Shown here: positions 13,715-21,942 of the stretch, piece after piece
Numbering within the stretch: the stretch's first letter is position 1
Layout: each line of letters begins with the position of its first letter
The notes under the pieces: model-generated
Seen by the model: the letters and a program-made list of their open reading frames with translations, nothing else
Databases searched by the model: none
What the model was told of the DNA's origin: nothing
From: Pseudolysinimonas_A sp947085045
GTDB lineage: Bacteria; Actinomycetota; Actinomycetes; Actinomycetales; Microbacteriaceae
Direction: 5' to 3'
NCBI GenBank assembly: GCA_947085045.1
Contig: CAMTUU010000002.1
Span: 62,001 to 126,000 of the forward strand
DNA length: 64,000 nucleotides
Position numbers and translations under genes: made by a program

Positions 13715-14583
13715 GTTCCGGGCGCGGACGCGGCGATCCACTCGTCGAGTGCTGACGGCTCGTCGGTGACGATGCCGTCGACACCGTAGGCGAGCGCTTT
13801 GCTCCAGCGGTCCTCGTTGTTGAGGGTGTACAGGAGCACGCCGAGGCCGGCCGCATGCATCTCGGCGACCGCATCCGGATTCGCGTCGAGCGACGACGTC
13901 CGCGTCATGATCGCGATCGCGTCGTAGCGGCGGGCGACGGTGACCGGGTCGAGCGGCAGATCCCGGCGGATGAGCACCCGTGGGATGGCGGGGGCGGCGT
14001 CGCGCAGCGACTTGACCGTTCCGGGTGAGAACGAGGCGAACACCACTCGGTCCTGCACGCCGCGGAAGTAGATGCCGCCCAGGAGCAGCCGGACGTCGTC
14101 GGTCGACCACTCGTCCTTGAGTTCGACCAAGGCGGTGGCGTCGGGCGAGGAGACGAGGAGGTCGAGGAACTCGGTCAACAGCGGAACCCGTGTGCCCGAG
14201 AACGCCGTGTCGTACCAGGAGCCGGCGTCGAAGGCGCGCAGTTCGGCAATCGTGAGCTCGCGCACCACCCCCGATCCGTCGGTGGTGCGGTCGACGGTCG
14301 TGTCGTGCATCAGCACCGGGTAGCCGTCGGCGCTGAGTTGTACGTCGGTCTCGAGGAAGTCGGACCCGCTGCGCACGGCGGAGGCGAACGCGGGGAGGGT
14401 GTTCTCGGGGGCGGTGGCTCGGTCGCCGCGGTGAGCGGCGATGAACGCGGGCTCCCCCGGGGCGCGCAGCGGGCCCATCAGGTTTGCGGCGTAGGCGTCG
14501 GTGGCGCCGGGGGCGAGCACGAGCACGAGAACGGATGCGATGGTCACGAGGATCGCGGCCACGAGGCGCAGGGGGCTGCTCAT
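13711..14583 (-). CDS. Exported glycerophosphodiester phosphodiesterase
   Basis: 290 residues with an N-terminal signal segment (~1-33), then a GDPD TIM barrel. HRG (His51-Arg52) starts the catalytic site, Glu78 and Asp80 (FLETDVQLS) bind metal, HDTTVDRTTDGSG supplies the second catalytic His, and the C-terminal GVDGIVTDEP closes the barrel. It releases glycerol-3-phosphate from lipid head groups or teichoic-acid-type polymers outside the cell. It stands alone; a 136-bp spacer with nothing recognisable separates its start from the next plus-strand gene. Confidence 0.93.
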   Translation of the reverse strand: MSSPLRLVAAILVTIASVLVLVLAPGATDAYAANLMGPLRAPGEPAFIAAHRGDRATAPENTLPAFASAVRSGSDFLETDVQLSADGYPVLMHDTTVDRTTDGSGVVRELTIAELRAFDAGSWYDTAFSGTRVPLLTEFLDLLVSSPDATALVELKDEWSTDDVRLLLGGIYFRGVQDRVVFASFSPGTVKSLRDAAPAIPRVLIRRDLPLDPVTVARRYDAIAIMTRTSSLDANPDAVAEMHAAGLGVLLYTLNNEDRWSKALAYGVDGIVTDEPSALDEWIAASAPGT

Positions 14584-14719
14584 GAGTCGCCTTCGGGTTG
14601 CGGGTCCCGCGTCGTTGCGGGTGCCACGACGTTAGCACGCACCGTTACCGTTCCGTTACCTTCCGTCGACCGTTCCGCGACCTCTCGCGACGGTCGGCGG
14701 CGTCTGGCACGCCGGCCCC

Positions 14720-15057
14720 ATGCCGTGGAGCACCGACAACCCCACTCAGCAACGCCTCGACGCGTTCGCCGGCGACGACCTCGCCCGACCGGGCGTGGAC
14801 GGGGTCGGATGTTCGGCACCATCGGCCTGCGTGTGCGCGGCACGATCTTCGCGGTCGCCGTGCCCGACGACGGACTGATGGTGAAGATCCCCGAGGCCCG
14901 CGCCGACGAGCGCGCCGCTCCCGGCGATCTCACCCGCACGGTCATGCGCGGCCGGGAGATGCGCGAATGGGTCGTCGCCCCGATCGAGGCACCGGATGCC
15001 GTCTGCGCGTCACTCCTCGACGAGGCCCACGCCTACCTCGACGAGATCACCCGGTAG
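14720..15057 (+). pseudogene. TfoX/Sxy N-terminal-domain protein, frameshifted
   Basis: Frame 1 from the ATG at 14720 reads MPWSTDNPTQQRLDAFAGDD ... RPGVDGV, then would leave the family pattern. From the ATG at 14809, in another frame, it continues MFGTIGLRVRGTIFAVAV ... MRGREMREWVV and AHAYLDEITR to 15057, the TfoX-N core. Joining GV to MFG needs one extra base (GTC-GG-ATG, expected GTC-CGG-ATG). Either a real one-base deletion or a sequence error; translation from 14809 alone would give 82 residues without the first helix. The TfoX domain is linked to competence regulation in gammaproteobacteria; its role here is unknown. Confidence 0.75.
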
Positions 15058-15062
15058 CGACG

Positions 15063-15119
15063 CGAGTTGCCGAGATCTGTCGCCCGAGGGCGCACGATCC
15101 GACCCGAACCGGCAACTCG
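15063..15119. repeat. 57-nt intergenic inverted repeat (class I)
   Basis: Perfect 10-bp arms CGAGTTGCCG (15063-15072) and CGGCAACTCG (15110-15119) around 37 nt. It lies between convergent gene ends and could act as a bidirectional terminator, but no T-run follows. Its architecture matches longer inverted repeats at 23143, 42830 and 58436. Confidence 0.6.
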
Positions 15120-15144
15120 GTGAAGTCAGCACGCCGGCGTCGGG

Positions 15145-16008
15145 CTAGATGAGCGCCTTCGTGTGCCAGATGGTCTTCGTCTCGGTGAACGCGAGGATGC
15201 GGTGGAGCGACGGATCCGGGATGCCGGCCTCCGGCGCGAGCACACGCTTGAGGGTGTCGGCCGCCGCGATCTCCAGGTCGATCCACTCCAGCGCCCCCGC
15301 TCCGGCGAGGTCGAGGGCGTTCACGTCGGCGTGTGACGCGAGCCACGGCGCCATCTCGGCGGGCGACCCGGTGAGCACGTTGACGACCCCCCCGGGCACG
15401 TCGCTCGTCGCGAATACCTCGGCGAGCGAGATCGCCGACAGCGGGCGCTTCTCATCGGCGATGACGACGACGGTGTTGCCGGCGACGAGGATCGGGGCGA
15501 CGACGTTCACGACGCCGAGCAGCGAGCCGCCCGCCACACCCTGCGGCGCGATCGCGGCGACGACGCCCGTGGGCTCCGGCACCGAGAGGTTGAAATAGGG
15601 CCCGGCGACGGGGTTGCCTGATCCGGCGACCTGGCTGAACTTGTCGGTCCAGCCGGCGTACCAGACCCAGGCGTCGATCGCGGCATCGACCTGCTTGGCT
15701 GCGGCAGCCGCCGACGCGCCTTCCGAGAGCCGCAGCTCCTCGACGAACTGGTCGCGGCGGCCCTCGAGCAGCTCGGCGATGCGGTAGAGCACCTGCCCGC
15801 GGTTGTAGGCCGTCGCGCCCGCCCAGCCGGACTGCGCCGCGCGGGCGGCGACTACGGCATCCCGCGCGTCCTTGCGGGAGGCGAGCGCCGCGTTCGCGAG
15901 GAACGCGCCCTTCGGCGTCGTCACCTCGTAGGTTCGGCCCGACTCGCTGCGCGGGAACGCCCCGCCGATCGCGAGCTTGTAGGTCTTGGGAATCGCGAGA
16001 CGGTTCAC
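15145..16008 (-). CDS. Aldehyde dehydrogenase-like protein lacking the catalytic domain
   Basis: 287 residues against ~480 for full ALDHs. It covers the N-terminal cofactor half (YAGWTDKFSQV, GVVAAIAPQG, AGNTVVVIADEK) and then ends with a short region, FTETKTIWHTKALI. There is no cysteine at all in the sequence, so no catalytic thiol, and the ELGG glutamate is absent. The GTG at 16008 overlaps the stop of the active ALDH (GTGA). The tidy couplings suggest a maintained partner or regulatory subunit of the ALDH rather than debris. Otherwise it is an inactive paralogue. Confidence 0.85.
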   Translation of the reverse strand: MNRLAIPKTYKLAIGGAFPRSESGRTYEVTTPKGAFLANAALASRKDARDAVVAARAAQSGWAGATAYNRGQVLYRIAELLEGRRDQFVEELRLSEGASAAAAAKQVDAAIDAWVWYAGWTDKFSQVAGSGNPVAGPYFNLSVPEPTGVVAAIAPQGVAGGSLLGVVNVVAPILVAGNTVVVIADEKRPLSAISLAEVFATSDVPGGVVNVLTGSPAEMAPWLASHADVNALDLAGAGALEWIDLEIAAADTLKRVLAPEAGIPDPSLHRILAFTETKTIWHTKALI

Positions 16009-17474
16009 GCGACACCACCCTTCAGGTAGGCCTGGAGTCCCTGGCGTCCGCCCTCGCTCCCGTAGCCCGACTCCTTGTAGCCGCCGAACGGCGAGGCGGG
16101 GTCGAAGCGGTTGAAGGTGTTCGCCCAGATGACGCCCGCGCGCAGCTTGTCGGCGACGGCGAGGATCTTCGACCCCTTGTCGCTCCAGATGCCCGCGGAG
16201 AGTCCGAAGGGGGTGTTGTTCGCCTTCGTGATCGCCTCGGCGGGCGTGCGGAAGGTGAGCACCGAGAGCACGGGTCCGAAAATCTCCTCGCGGGCGATCG
16301 TCGACGACGCCTGCACACCGGTGAAGATCGTCGGGGCGAACCAGAACCCGTTCTTCGGGATCTCGCACGGCGCCGTCCAGCGCTCGGCGCCCTCGCTCTC
16401 GCCGATGTCGGAGAGGCTGCGGATGCGGTCGAGCTGCTCCTGGGAGTTGATCGCGCCGATGTCGGTGTTCTTGTCGAGCGGGTCGCCCATGCGCAGCGTC
16501 GCCAGCCGGGTCTTCAGCTTCTCGACGATCTCGTCGTGCACGTTCTCCTGCACGAGCAGACGACTGCCGGCGCAGCAGACGTGGCCCTGGTTGAAGAAGA
16601 TGCCGGTGACGATGCCCTCGATCGCCTGGTCGAGCGGGGCGTCGTCGAAGACGATGTTCGCCGCCTTGCCGCCGAGTTCGAGAGTCACCTTCTTGCCCGT
16701 GCCGGCGACCGCCTTGGCGATCTCGCGGCCGACGGCGGTCGAACCGGTGAAGGCCACCTTGTTCACGTCGTCGTGGCGCACGAGCGCGGCACCCGTCTCG
16801 CCCGCGCCGGTCACGATGTTGACGACGCCCTTCGGCAGGTCGGCCTGCTGCAGGATCTCGGCGAAGATCAGCGCACTGAGCGACGTCGTCTCCGCGGGCT
16901 TGATCACCACGGTGTTGCCGGCGGCGAGGGCGGGCGCGATCTTCCAGGCGAGCATGAGCAGCGGGAAGTTCCACGGGATGACCTGCGCCGCGACCCCGAG
17001 GGCGCGCGGGTCGGACCCCAGGCCAGCGTAGGAGAGCTTGTCCGCCCAACCGGCGTAGTAGAAGAACCAGGCCGCGACGAGGGGGACGTCGACATCCCGG
17101 CTCTCCTTGATCGGCTTGCCGTTGTCGAGCGTTTCGGCCACCGCGAGTTCGCGCGCGCGTTCCTGCACGAGCCGCGCGATGCGGAAGAGGTACTTGCCGC
17201 GGTCGGCGCCCGACATCTTCGACCAGGTCTTGTCGTACGCCCGGCGCGCCGCCGCGACGGCCTTGTCGACATCACCGGGGGTCGCCGTGGCGATCTCGGC
17301 GATCTTCTTCTCGGTCGCCGGCGAGATCGTCGAGAACGGCGTTCCGTGGCCGTCGACGAAGTCGCCGTCGATGAAGAGCCCGTAGGACTTCTTCAGGTGC
17401 AGGACGCTCGTCGACTCGGGCGCCGGGGCGTAGTCGAGGAATCGGGCCGCATGCGCGACATCCTTGGAGGCCAT
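16005..17474 (-). CDS. NAD(P)-dependent aldehyde dehydrogenase
   Basis: 489 residues, full-length ALDH superfamily. Seen: IPWNFPLL (167-174), cofactor Lys192 in IKPAE, FTGSTAVGR glycine motif, catalytic Glu266 (TLELGGK) and catalytic Cys300 in NQGHVCCAGSR, and C-terminal PFGGYKESGYG. It follows deoC with a one-base overlap (TGATG), so its likely substrate is acetaldehyde released by deoxyribose-phosphate aldolase, oxidised to acetate. A longer upstream frame is rejected because it lies inside deoC. Confidence 0.93.
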   Translation of the reverse strand: MASKDVAHAARFLDYAPAPESTSVLHLKKSYGLFIDGDFVDGHGTPFSTISPATEKKIAEIATATPGDVDKAVAAARRAYDKTWSKMSGADRGKYLFRIARLVQERARELAVAETLDNGKPIKESRDVDVPLVAAWFFYYAGWADKLSYAGLGSDPRALGVAAQVIPWNFPLLMLAWKIAPALAAGNTVVIKPAETTSLSALIFAEILQQADLPKGVVNIVTGAGETGAALVRHDDVNKVAFTGSTAVGREIAKAVAGTGKKVTLELGGKAANIVFDDAPLDQAIEGIVTGIFFNQGHVCCAGSRLLVQENVHDEIVEKLKTRLATLRMGDPLDKNTDIGAINSQEQLDRIRSLSDIGESEGAERWTAPCEIPKNGFWFAPTIFTGVQASSTIAREEIFGPVLSVLTFRTPAEAITKANNTPFGLSAGIWSDKGSKILAVADKLRAGVIWANTFNRFDPASPFGGYKESGYGSEGGRQGLQAYLKGGVA

Positions 17475-18478
17475 CAGTCCACCGTCACGTAGTCGGGGCC
17501 GCTGTAGCGGCCGGTCGAGAGCTTCTGCCGCTGCATGAGCACGTCGTTGAGCAGGGTCGACGCGCCGAAGCGGAACAGGTGCGGGCGCAGCCACTCCTCC
17601 CCCGCGGTTTCGGCGACCGTCACCAGGAACTTGATCGCATCCTTGGAGGAACGGATGCCACCGGCCGGCTTCACGCCGATCTTCTCGCCGGTGAGCCGGT
17701 GCCACTCCTGCACGATCTGCAACATGAGCAGCGTCACCGGCAGGGTCGCCGCGGGCTGCACCTTGCCGGTCGAGGTCTTGATGAAGTCGCCGCCCGCGAG
17801 GATCGAGAGCCAGGAGGCCCGGCGCACGTTGTCGTACGTGTTCAACTCCCCGGTTTCGAGGATCACCTTGAGGCTCGCGTACGACCCGTCGGCGCGTCGA
17901 CAGGCCTCCTTGACCGCGACGATCTCTTCGAAGACCTTGCCGTAGTTGCCGGCGAGGAACGCGCCGCGGTCGATGACCATGTCGATCTCGTCGGCGCCGG
18001 CGGCCACGGCATCCTCGGTGTCGGCCAGCTTCACCCGCAGCGACGCGCGTCCGCTGGGGAAGGCCGTCGCGACTGCGGCGACCGAGATCTTGCCGTCGTC
18101 GGGGTCGCCGTGCAGGTCGCCGAGCGCCTCGACGGCGACGCCGACCATGTCGTTGTAGACGCAGACCGCGGCCACCCGCGGCGTCGTCGGGTCGCCGGCG
18201 TCGGGCGTGATCGCCTTCGCCACGAGCGACCGCACCTTGCCGGGGGTGTCGGCTCCTTCGAGCGTCGTCAGATCGATCAGGCCGATGATCGTGTCGAGAG
18301 CCCAGGCCTTCGACGTGGTCTTGATCGACCGCGTGCCGAGGCCGGACGCGCGGGCTTCCAGGCCCACCGCATCCACTCCCGGGAGTCCTTCCAGGTGCAG
18401 CCTCAGGCTTTTCTCCGAGAAGTCGCCGCCGAGCAGCGAGACCGCCCGTTCGGCCGGGGCCAGCGACGTCGCGTCCAT
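17474..18478 (-). CDS. deoC: Deoxyribose-phosphate aldolase
   Basis: 334 residues (the longer actinobacterial type). Cleaves 2-deoxyribose-5-phosphate to glyceraldehyde-3-phosphate and acetaldehyde in deoxynucleoside catabolism. Schiff-base Lys234 is in GGDFIKTSTGK and the proton-relay Lys270 in GVKPAGGIR; ETGELNTYD and EIDMVIDRG are further family signatures. First gene of an operon with ALDH and an ALDH-like protein. A TAGACT -10 lies 7 nt upstream of the ATG, and a promoter for the ROK kinase faces the other way. Confidence 0.97.
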   Translation of the reverse strand: MDATSLAPAERAVSLLGGDFSEKSLRLHLEGLPGVDAVGLEARASGLGTRSIKTTSKAWALDTIIGLIDLTTLEGADTPGKVRSLVAKAITPDAGDPTTPRVAAVCVYNDMVGVAVEALGDLHGDPDDGKISVAAVATAFPSGRASLRVKLADTEDAVAAGADEIDMVIDRGAFLAGNYGKVFEEIVAVKEACRRADGSYASLKVILETGELNTYDNVRRASWLSILAGGDFIKTSTGKVQPAATLPVTLLMLQIVQEWHRLTGEKIGVKPAGGIRSSKDAIKFLVTVAETAGEEWLRPHLFRFGASTLLNDVLMQRQKLSTGRYSGPDYVTVD

Positions 18479-18485
18479 CCGCCAG

Positions 18486-18515
18486 AGTCTACGCGGGCAG
18501 CCCGGCGTCTACGCT
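18486..18515. promoter_or_regulatory. Divergent leaderless promoters of deoC and the ROK gene
   Basis: Minus strand TAGACT (18486-18491), 7 nt before the deoC ATG; plus strand TACGCT (18510-18515), 6 nt before the ROK GTG. The two -10 elements are only 18 bp apart, so the -35 region of each falls over the other gene's promoter and the two are probably mutually exclusive or co-regulated. Confidence 0.45.
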
Positions 18516-18521
18516 GGGGGC

Positions 18522-19424
18522 GTGAACCCGGGGCCCGTGCTCGCTGCCGATCCGATCCTCGCTGTCGATTTCGGGGGCACGAAGGTCGAGGCGGCGCTCG
18601 TCGTCGGCGGGCGGCTGGTCGAGGGCACGCGCACCCGGCACGCGACAGGCCCCGACCGCACGGCCGAACAACTGGATGACGCGGTCGCCGACGTCGTACG
18701 GGGCGCCTTGGGCGACACGACGGTGACGCGGGTCGGCATCGGCTCGGCCGGCCCGGTCGACGTCGCGCGGGGGCTCGCGTCGCCGCTCAACGTGCCCGCC
18801 TGGCGGGATCACCCGCTGCGCGCCCGGGTACGCGATCTCGTACCCGGCGCCGAGGTCGTGCTCGCGATCGACGGGCTCGCGATCGCCCTCGCCGAGGCGC
18901 AGTACGGCGCGGGCGCCGGCTCGGCGAACGTGCTGGGCATGGTCGTCTCGACCGGCGTCGGCGGCGGGCTCGTCCTCGACGGACGCGGGATCTCGGGGGC
19001 GAGCGGCAACGCCGGGCACATCGGCCACCTCCAGGTGGCGGGATTCGACGACCTCTGCTCGTGCGGGCGACGAGGCTGTCTCGAGGCAATCGCCTCCGGT
19101 CCGAACTCGGTGCGCTGGGCGAATGCGCAGGGCTGGACCGGCACGACCGGCGAAGACCTCGCGGCCTCGACCGACCCGATCGCCCGGGCCGCGATCGAGC
19201 GCTCGGCGCGGGCTGTCGGGCTGGCGATCGCCTCCGCGAGCGCCCTCGTCGACCTCGACGTCGTGGCGGTCGGCGGCGGGTTCTCGCACGCGGCGCCCGA
19301 CTACCTCGACCTCGTGCGCGCGGCGGCGGATGACGGCTTCGGCTTCGTTCGCGCGACCCGCATCCTGCCCGCCGGTCTCGGCAGCGAGGCGCCGCTCATC
19401 GGCGCCGCCGCTCTGCTCACCTAG
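18522..19424 (+). CDS. ROK family sugar kinase (glucokinase-like)
   Basis: 300 residues from the GTG at 18522. ATP-binding DFGGTK at 16-21, STGVGGGLVLDG, the zinc motif His plus CSCGRRGCLEAIASG (Cys179, 181, 186), and second phosphate loop VGGGFS. Asp117 (AIDGLAIALAE) is the catalytic base position, though the preceding Asn of most ROK kinases is Ile here. No DNA-binding N-terminus, so a kinase and not a repressor. Divergent from deoC, which hints at a carbohydrate-linked role. Substrate may be glucose, another hexose or N-acetyl sugar. Overlaps the convergent MFS gene by 4 nt. Confidence 0.9.
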   Translation: MNPGPVLAADPILAVDFGGTKVEAALVVGGRLVEGTRTRHATGPDRTAEQLDDAVADVVRGALGDTTVTRVGIGSAGPVDVARGLASPLNVPAWRDHPLRARVRDLVPGAEVVLAIDGLAIALAEAQYGAGAGSANVLGMVVSTGVGGGLVLDGRGISGASGNAGHIGHLQVAGFDDLCSCGRRGCLEAIASGPNSVRWANAQGWTGTTGEDLAASTDPIARAAIERSARAVGLAIASASALVDLDVVAVGGGFSHAAPDYLDLVRAAADDGFGFVRATRILPAGLGSEAPLIGAAALLT

Positions 19425-20680
19425 GACGCGGACGCGACGAGCTCGTCGTCGACGAGCCGCTCACGGCGCAGGATGACGACGGCCGGCACCGCGAACAGCG
19501 CGGTGCCGATCAGGATGAGGAACGGGGCGGTCCAGCTGCCGGTGACGTCGTGCACGATGCCGAGCAGCAGCGAGAACACCCCGGCGGCGACATAGCCGAG
19601 TCCCTGCACGAAGGCGCTCAGCGAAACCGTGACTCCCGGGTCGCGGGTGCGACTGTTGACCAGCAGCAGCGCGAGCGGGAACACGATCGGGACGAGCCCG
19701 ATCAGCGCCGCCCAGAGGAACGGCGCAGCCCCCGGGGCGAGCAGCATGCCGGTCCACCCGCCCACAGCGCAGAGCGCCGCGACGACGATCATCGGCACCG
19801 TCGTGCCGCGCCGCGCGGCCAGCCACGGCACGGCGAGCGCCTCCGGGATGCCCAGGGCGAGCGCCAGCCCGAGCGCCGCGCCCCCCACGGCCGCGCTCAC
19901 CCCCGCGGTCGTGACGAGCATCGCGGGGAGGAAGGCGATCGCGGCGTACACGCTCACCGAGGTCAGGGCCAGGGTCGCGGTGATCGCCCACGCCGTCGGC
20001 GAAGCGGCGAGCGAGCGGCGCCGTCCCGCACCGACCGGGGCCGTGGCACCGATCACGGGCGGCACCATCTCGTCGACCTCGGGGGCGATCAGCGCCGCCG
20101 CCGCCGACCGCCGTCGCCCGACGAGCGCCATCGCCCAGGGGGCGATCGCCAGCACCGGCAGCACCGCCCAGAGACCGAGGGCGACCCGCCACGACGTCGC
20201 CTCCGCGAGCTGCACCCCGACGAAGGCCGGGATCGAGGCGCTCAGGCTCATGAGCACCAGGTAGGTCGCGGTGATGAGCCCGATGCGGCCGGGCACGTAG
20301 CGGCGCACGATGGGCGGCAGCAGCACGTTGGCGGCGCCGATGCCCACCATGATGACCGTCGTCGAAGCGGTGAGGAGGATCGGCTCGAAGCCGAACGCCC
20401 GCACGATCTGCCCGACGGCGATGAACAGCATCGACCCGATCAGCGCCCCTTCGAGCCCGATGCGCCGCACGATCGGCGGCACGAGCAGCCCCGCCGCTGC
20501 AAAGCCGAGCGGGGGCAGTGCGCCCAGCACCGAGAGCACCAGGATGTCGAGCCCGAGATCGTCGGCGATCACCGGGTACACCGGCCCCAGCACACCGACC
20601 GCCGAGCGCATCGAGAGTGCGACGATCACGATGCCGAGAACACCCAGGGCCGCGCCGGAAGCGATCGACCGCCGGCTCAC
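19421..20680 (-). CDS. Major facilitator superfamily transporter (CynX/NimT-like)
   Basis: 419 residues with about 12 membrane segments split by a loop near 190-235. N-terminal IVIVALSMRSAVGVLGPVYP and AALIGLVPIVFPLALLLVNS resemble the cyanate/nitroimidazole (CynX/NimT) branch of MFS. The exported substrate is not predictable. Its ATG overlaps the stop of the dGTPase gene (ATGA), so it is co-transcribed with dusB and dgt; no functional link is obvious. Confidence 0.88.
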   Translation of the reverse strand: MSRRSIASGAALGVLGIVIVALSMRSAVGVLGPVYPVIADDLGLDILVLSVLGALPPLGFAAAGLLVPPIVRRIGLEGALIGSMLFIAVGQIVRAFGFEPILLTASTTVIMVGIGAANVLLPPIVRRYVPGRIGLITATYLVLMSLSASIPAFVGVQLAEATSWRVALGLWAVLPVLAIAPWAMALVGRRRSAAAALIAPEVDEMVPPVIGATAPVGAGRRRSLAASPTAWAITATLALTSVSVYAAIAFLPAMLVTTAGVSAAVGGAALGLALALGIPEALAVPWLAARRGTTVPMIVVAALCAVGGWTGMLLAPGAAPFLWAALIGLVPIVFPLALLLVNSRTRDPGVTVSLSAFVQGLGYVAAGVFSLLLGIVHDVTGSWTAPFLILIGTALFAVPAVVILRRERLVDDELVASAS

Positions 20681-21942
20681 CCGACGAGCCGCTCGTGCCA
20701 GGAGTTCGCGGAGACGTCGGTGAGCGAGGCGACCTGGTCGACGACGACCCGTGTCCGGGCGGTGTCGTCGTCGGCGTCGGCCCAGTCCGCGGCGAATCCC
20801 ACGTCGAGCTGCGACGGGTCGGCGAGCAGCTTGTCGGCCAGCTCCGTGAGCACCCCGCGCTGCCGGGCGTAGAGCGGCTGGCGGGCGTTCGTCGACATGA
20901 CGTTCGCCGCGACGATGCCCTTGAGCACGGCGATCTCGGCGCGGGTCTCCTCCGGCACCACGACATCCGCTCCGAAGCGTGCGAGCGCTGTCTGCGGGTA
21001 CGCCTCGCGGGTGGCCCGTTCGGCGTGCCCGGCGAAGCGTCCGATGAGAAAACTCGTGAGGTTCTTCAGCTTCGCGAGGTCACGGCGGCTGCCATCCCAC
21101 GAGTCGATCCAGTGTTCGAGACTGTCCAGCCGGTCGAAGGCGGCGATCAGCGTGTCGTGGTCGAACTCCCCGCCGATCCAGGCGAACATCGCGTCGACGA
21201 GTGCGTCGTGGTCGGCGCGGGCACCGAGGGCCCGCACGTCGAGGAAGCCGCCCACGATCGCATCCTCGAAGTCGTGCACCGAGTAGGCGATGTCGTCGGA
21301 GAGATCCATCACCTGGGCCTCGATGCAGCGCACCCGCTCGGGTGCCCCGGCGCGCAGCCACGCGAACACGTCGGTGTCGTCGTCGTAGAAGCCGAACTTG
21401 CTGCGCCCCGACGGATCCGGGAGGCCCTGGGCCGCCGGCCACGGGTACTTGCAGGAGGCATCGAGCGAGGCCCGAGTGAGGTTGAGCCCGTACGAGCGGC
21501 GGTCGTCGCCGAACACTTTCGGCTCGAGCCGGGTGATGAGCCGCAGCGTCTGCGCGTTGCCCTCGAAGCCGCCGATGCCGCTCGCCCACTCCGCGAGCGC
21601 GCGCTCCCCGTTGTGACCGAACGGCGGATGCCCGAGGTCGTGCGCGAGGCATGCGGTGTCGACGACATCCGGATCCAGGCCGAGACGCACGCCGAGCTCG
21701 CGACCGATCTGCGCGACCTCGAGCGAATGCGTCAGGCGGTTGCGGGCGAAGTCGAGCCCCGCCGTCGGCGAGAGCACCTGCGTCTTCTGCGCGAGCCGGC
21801 GCCAGCCGCTGGAGTGCAGGATGCGCGCGCGGTCGCGGGCGAAGTCGCTGCGGCGGCTCGCGTGCTCCTCGGGGAGCCAGCGCTCGGCATCCGTCTCGTC
21901 GTATCCGGGCGGGAGCGGCGACGAGTGAGCGTGCTCAGCCAC
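20677..21942 (-). CDS. dgt: Deoxyguanosinetriphosphate triphosphohydrolase-like HD protein
   Basis: 421 residues, dGTPase family. HD-domain metal ligands: His72 (RLTHSLEVAQIGREL), His101-Asp102 and His105/His110 in CLAHDLGHPPFGHNGE, and a late Asp in MDLSDDIAYSVHD. It hydrolyses dNTPs to nucleosides and triphosphate, controlling dNTP pools. The GTG start overlaps the 3' end of dusB by 8 nt. In Actinobacteria dusB-dgt-dnaG is a common order; here an MFS gene follows instead of dnaG. Confidence 0.96.
   Translation of the reverse strand: MAEHAHSSPLPPGYDETDAERWLPEEHASRRSDFARDRARILHSSGWRRLAQKTQVLSPTAGLDFARNRLTHSLEVAQIGRELGVRLGLDPDVVDTACLAHDLGHPPFGHNGERALAEWASGIGGFEGNAQTLRLITRLEPKVFGDDRRSYGLNLTRASLDASCKYPWPAAQGLPDPSGRSKFGFYDDDTDVFAWLRAGAPERVRCIEAQVMDLSDDIAYSVHDFEDAIVGGFLDVRALGARADHDALVDAMFAWIGGEFDHDTLIAAFDRLDSLEHWIDSWDGSRRDLAKLKNLTSFLIGRFAGHAERATREAYPQTALARFGADVVVPEETRAEIAVLKGIVAANVMSTNARQPLYARQRGVLTELADKLLADPSQLDVGFAADWADADDDTARTRVVVDQVASLTDVSANSWHERLVG

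Noticed and set aside
14305..14808. Plus-strand frame upstream of and in frame with the TfoX-like 3' half
   Set aside because: It is antisense to the GDPD gene and Gly/Arg-rich; the true N-terminus is in another frame from 14720.
18207..18521. Longer start for the ROK gene
   Set aside because: The extension is antisense to deoC and the GTG at 18522 has the leaderless -10 and the family N-terminus.
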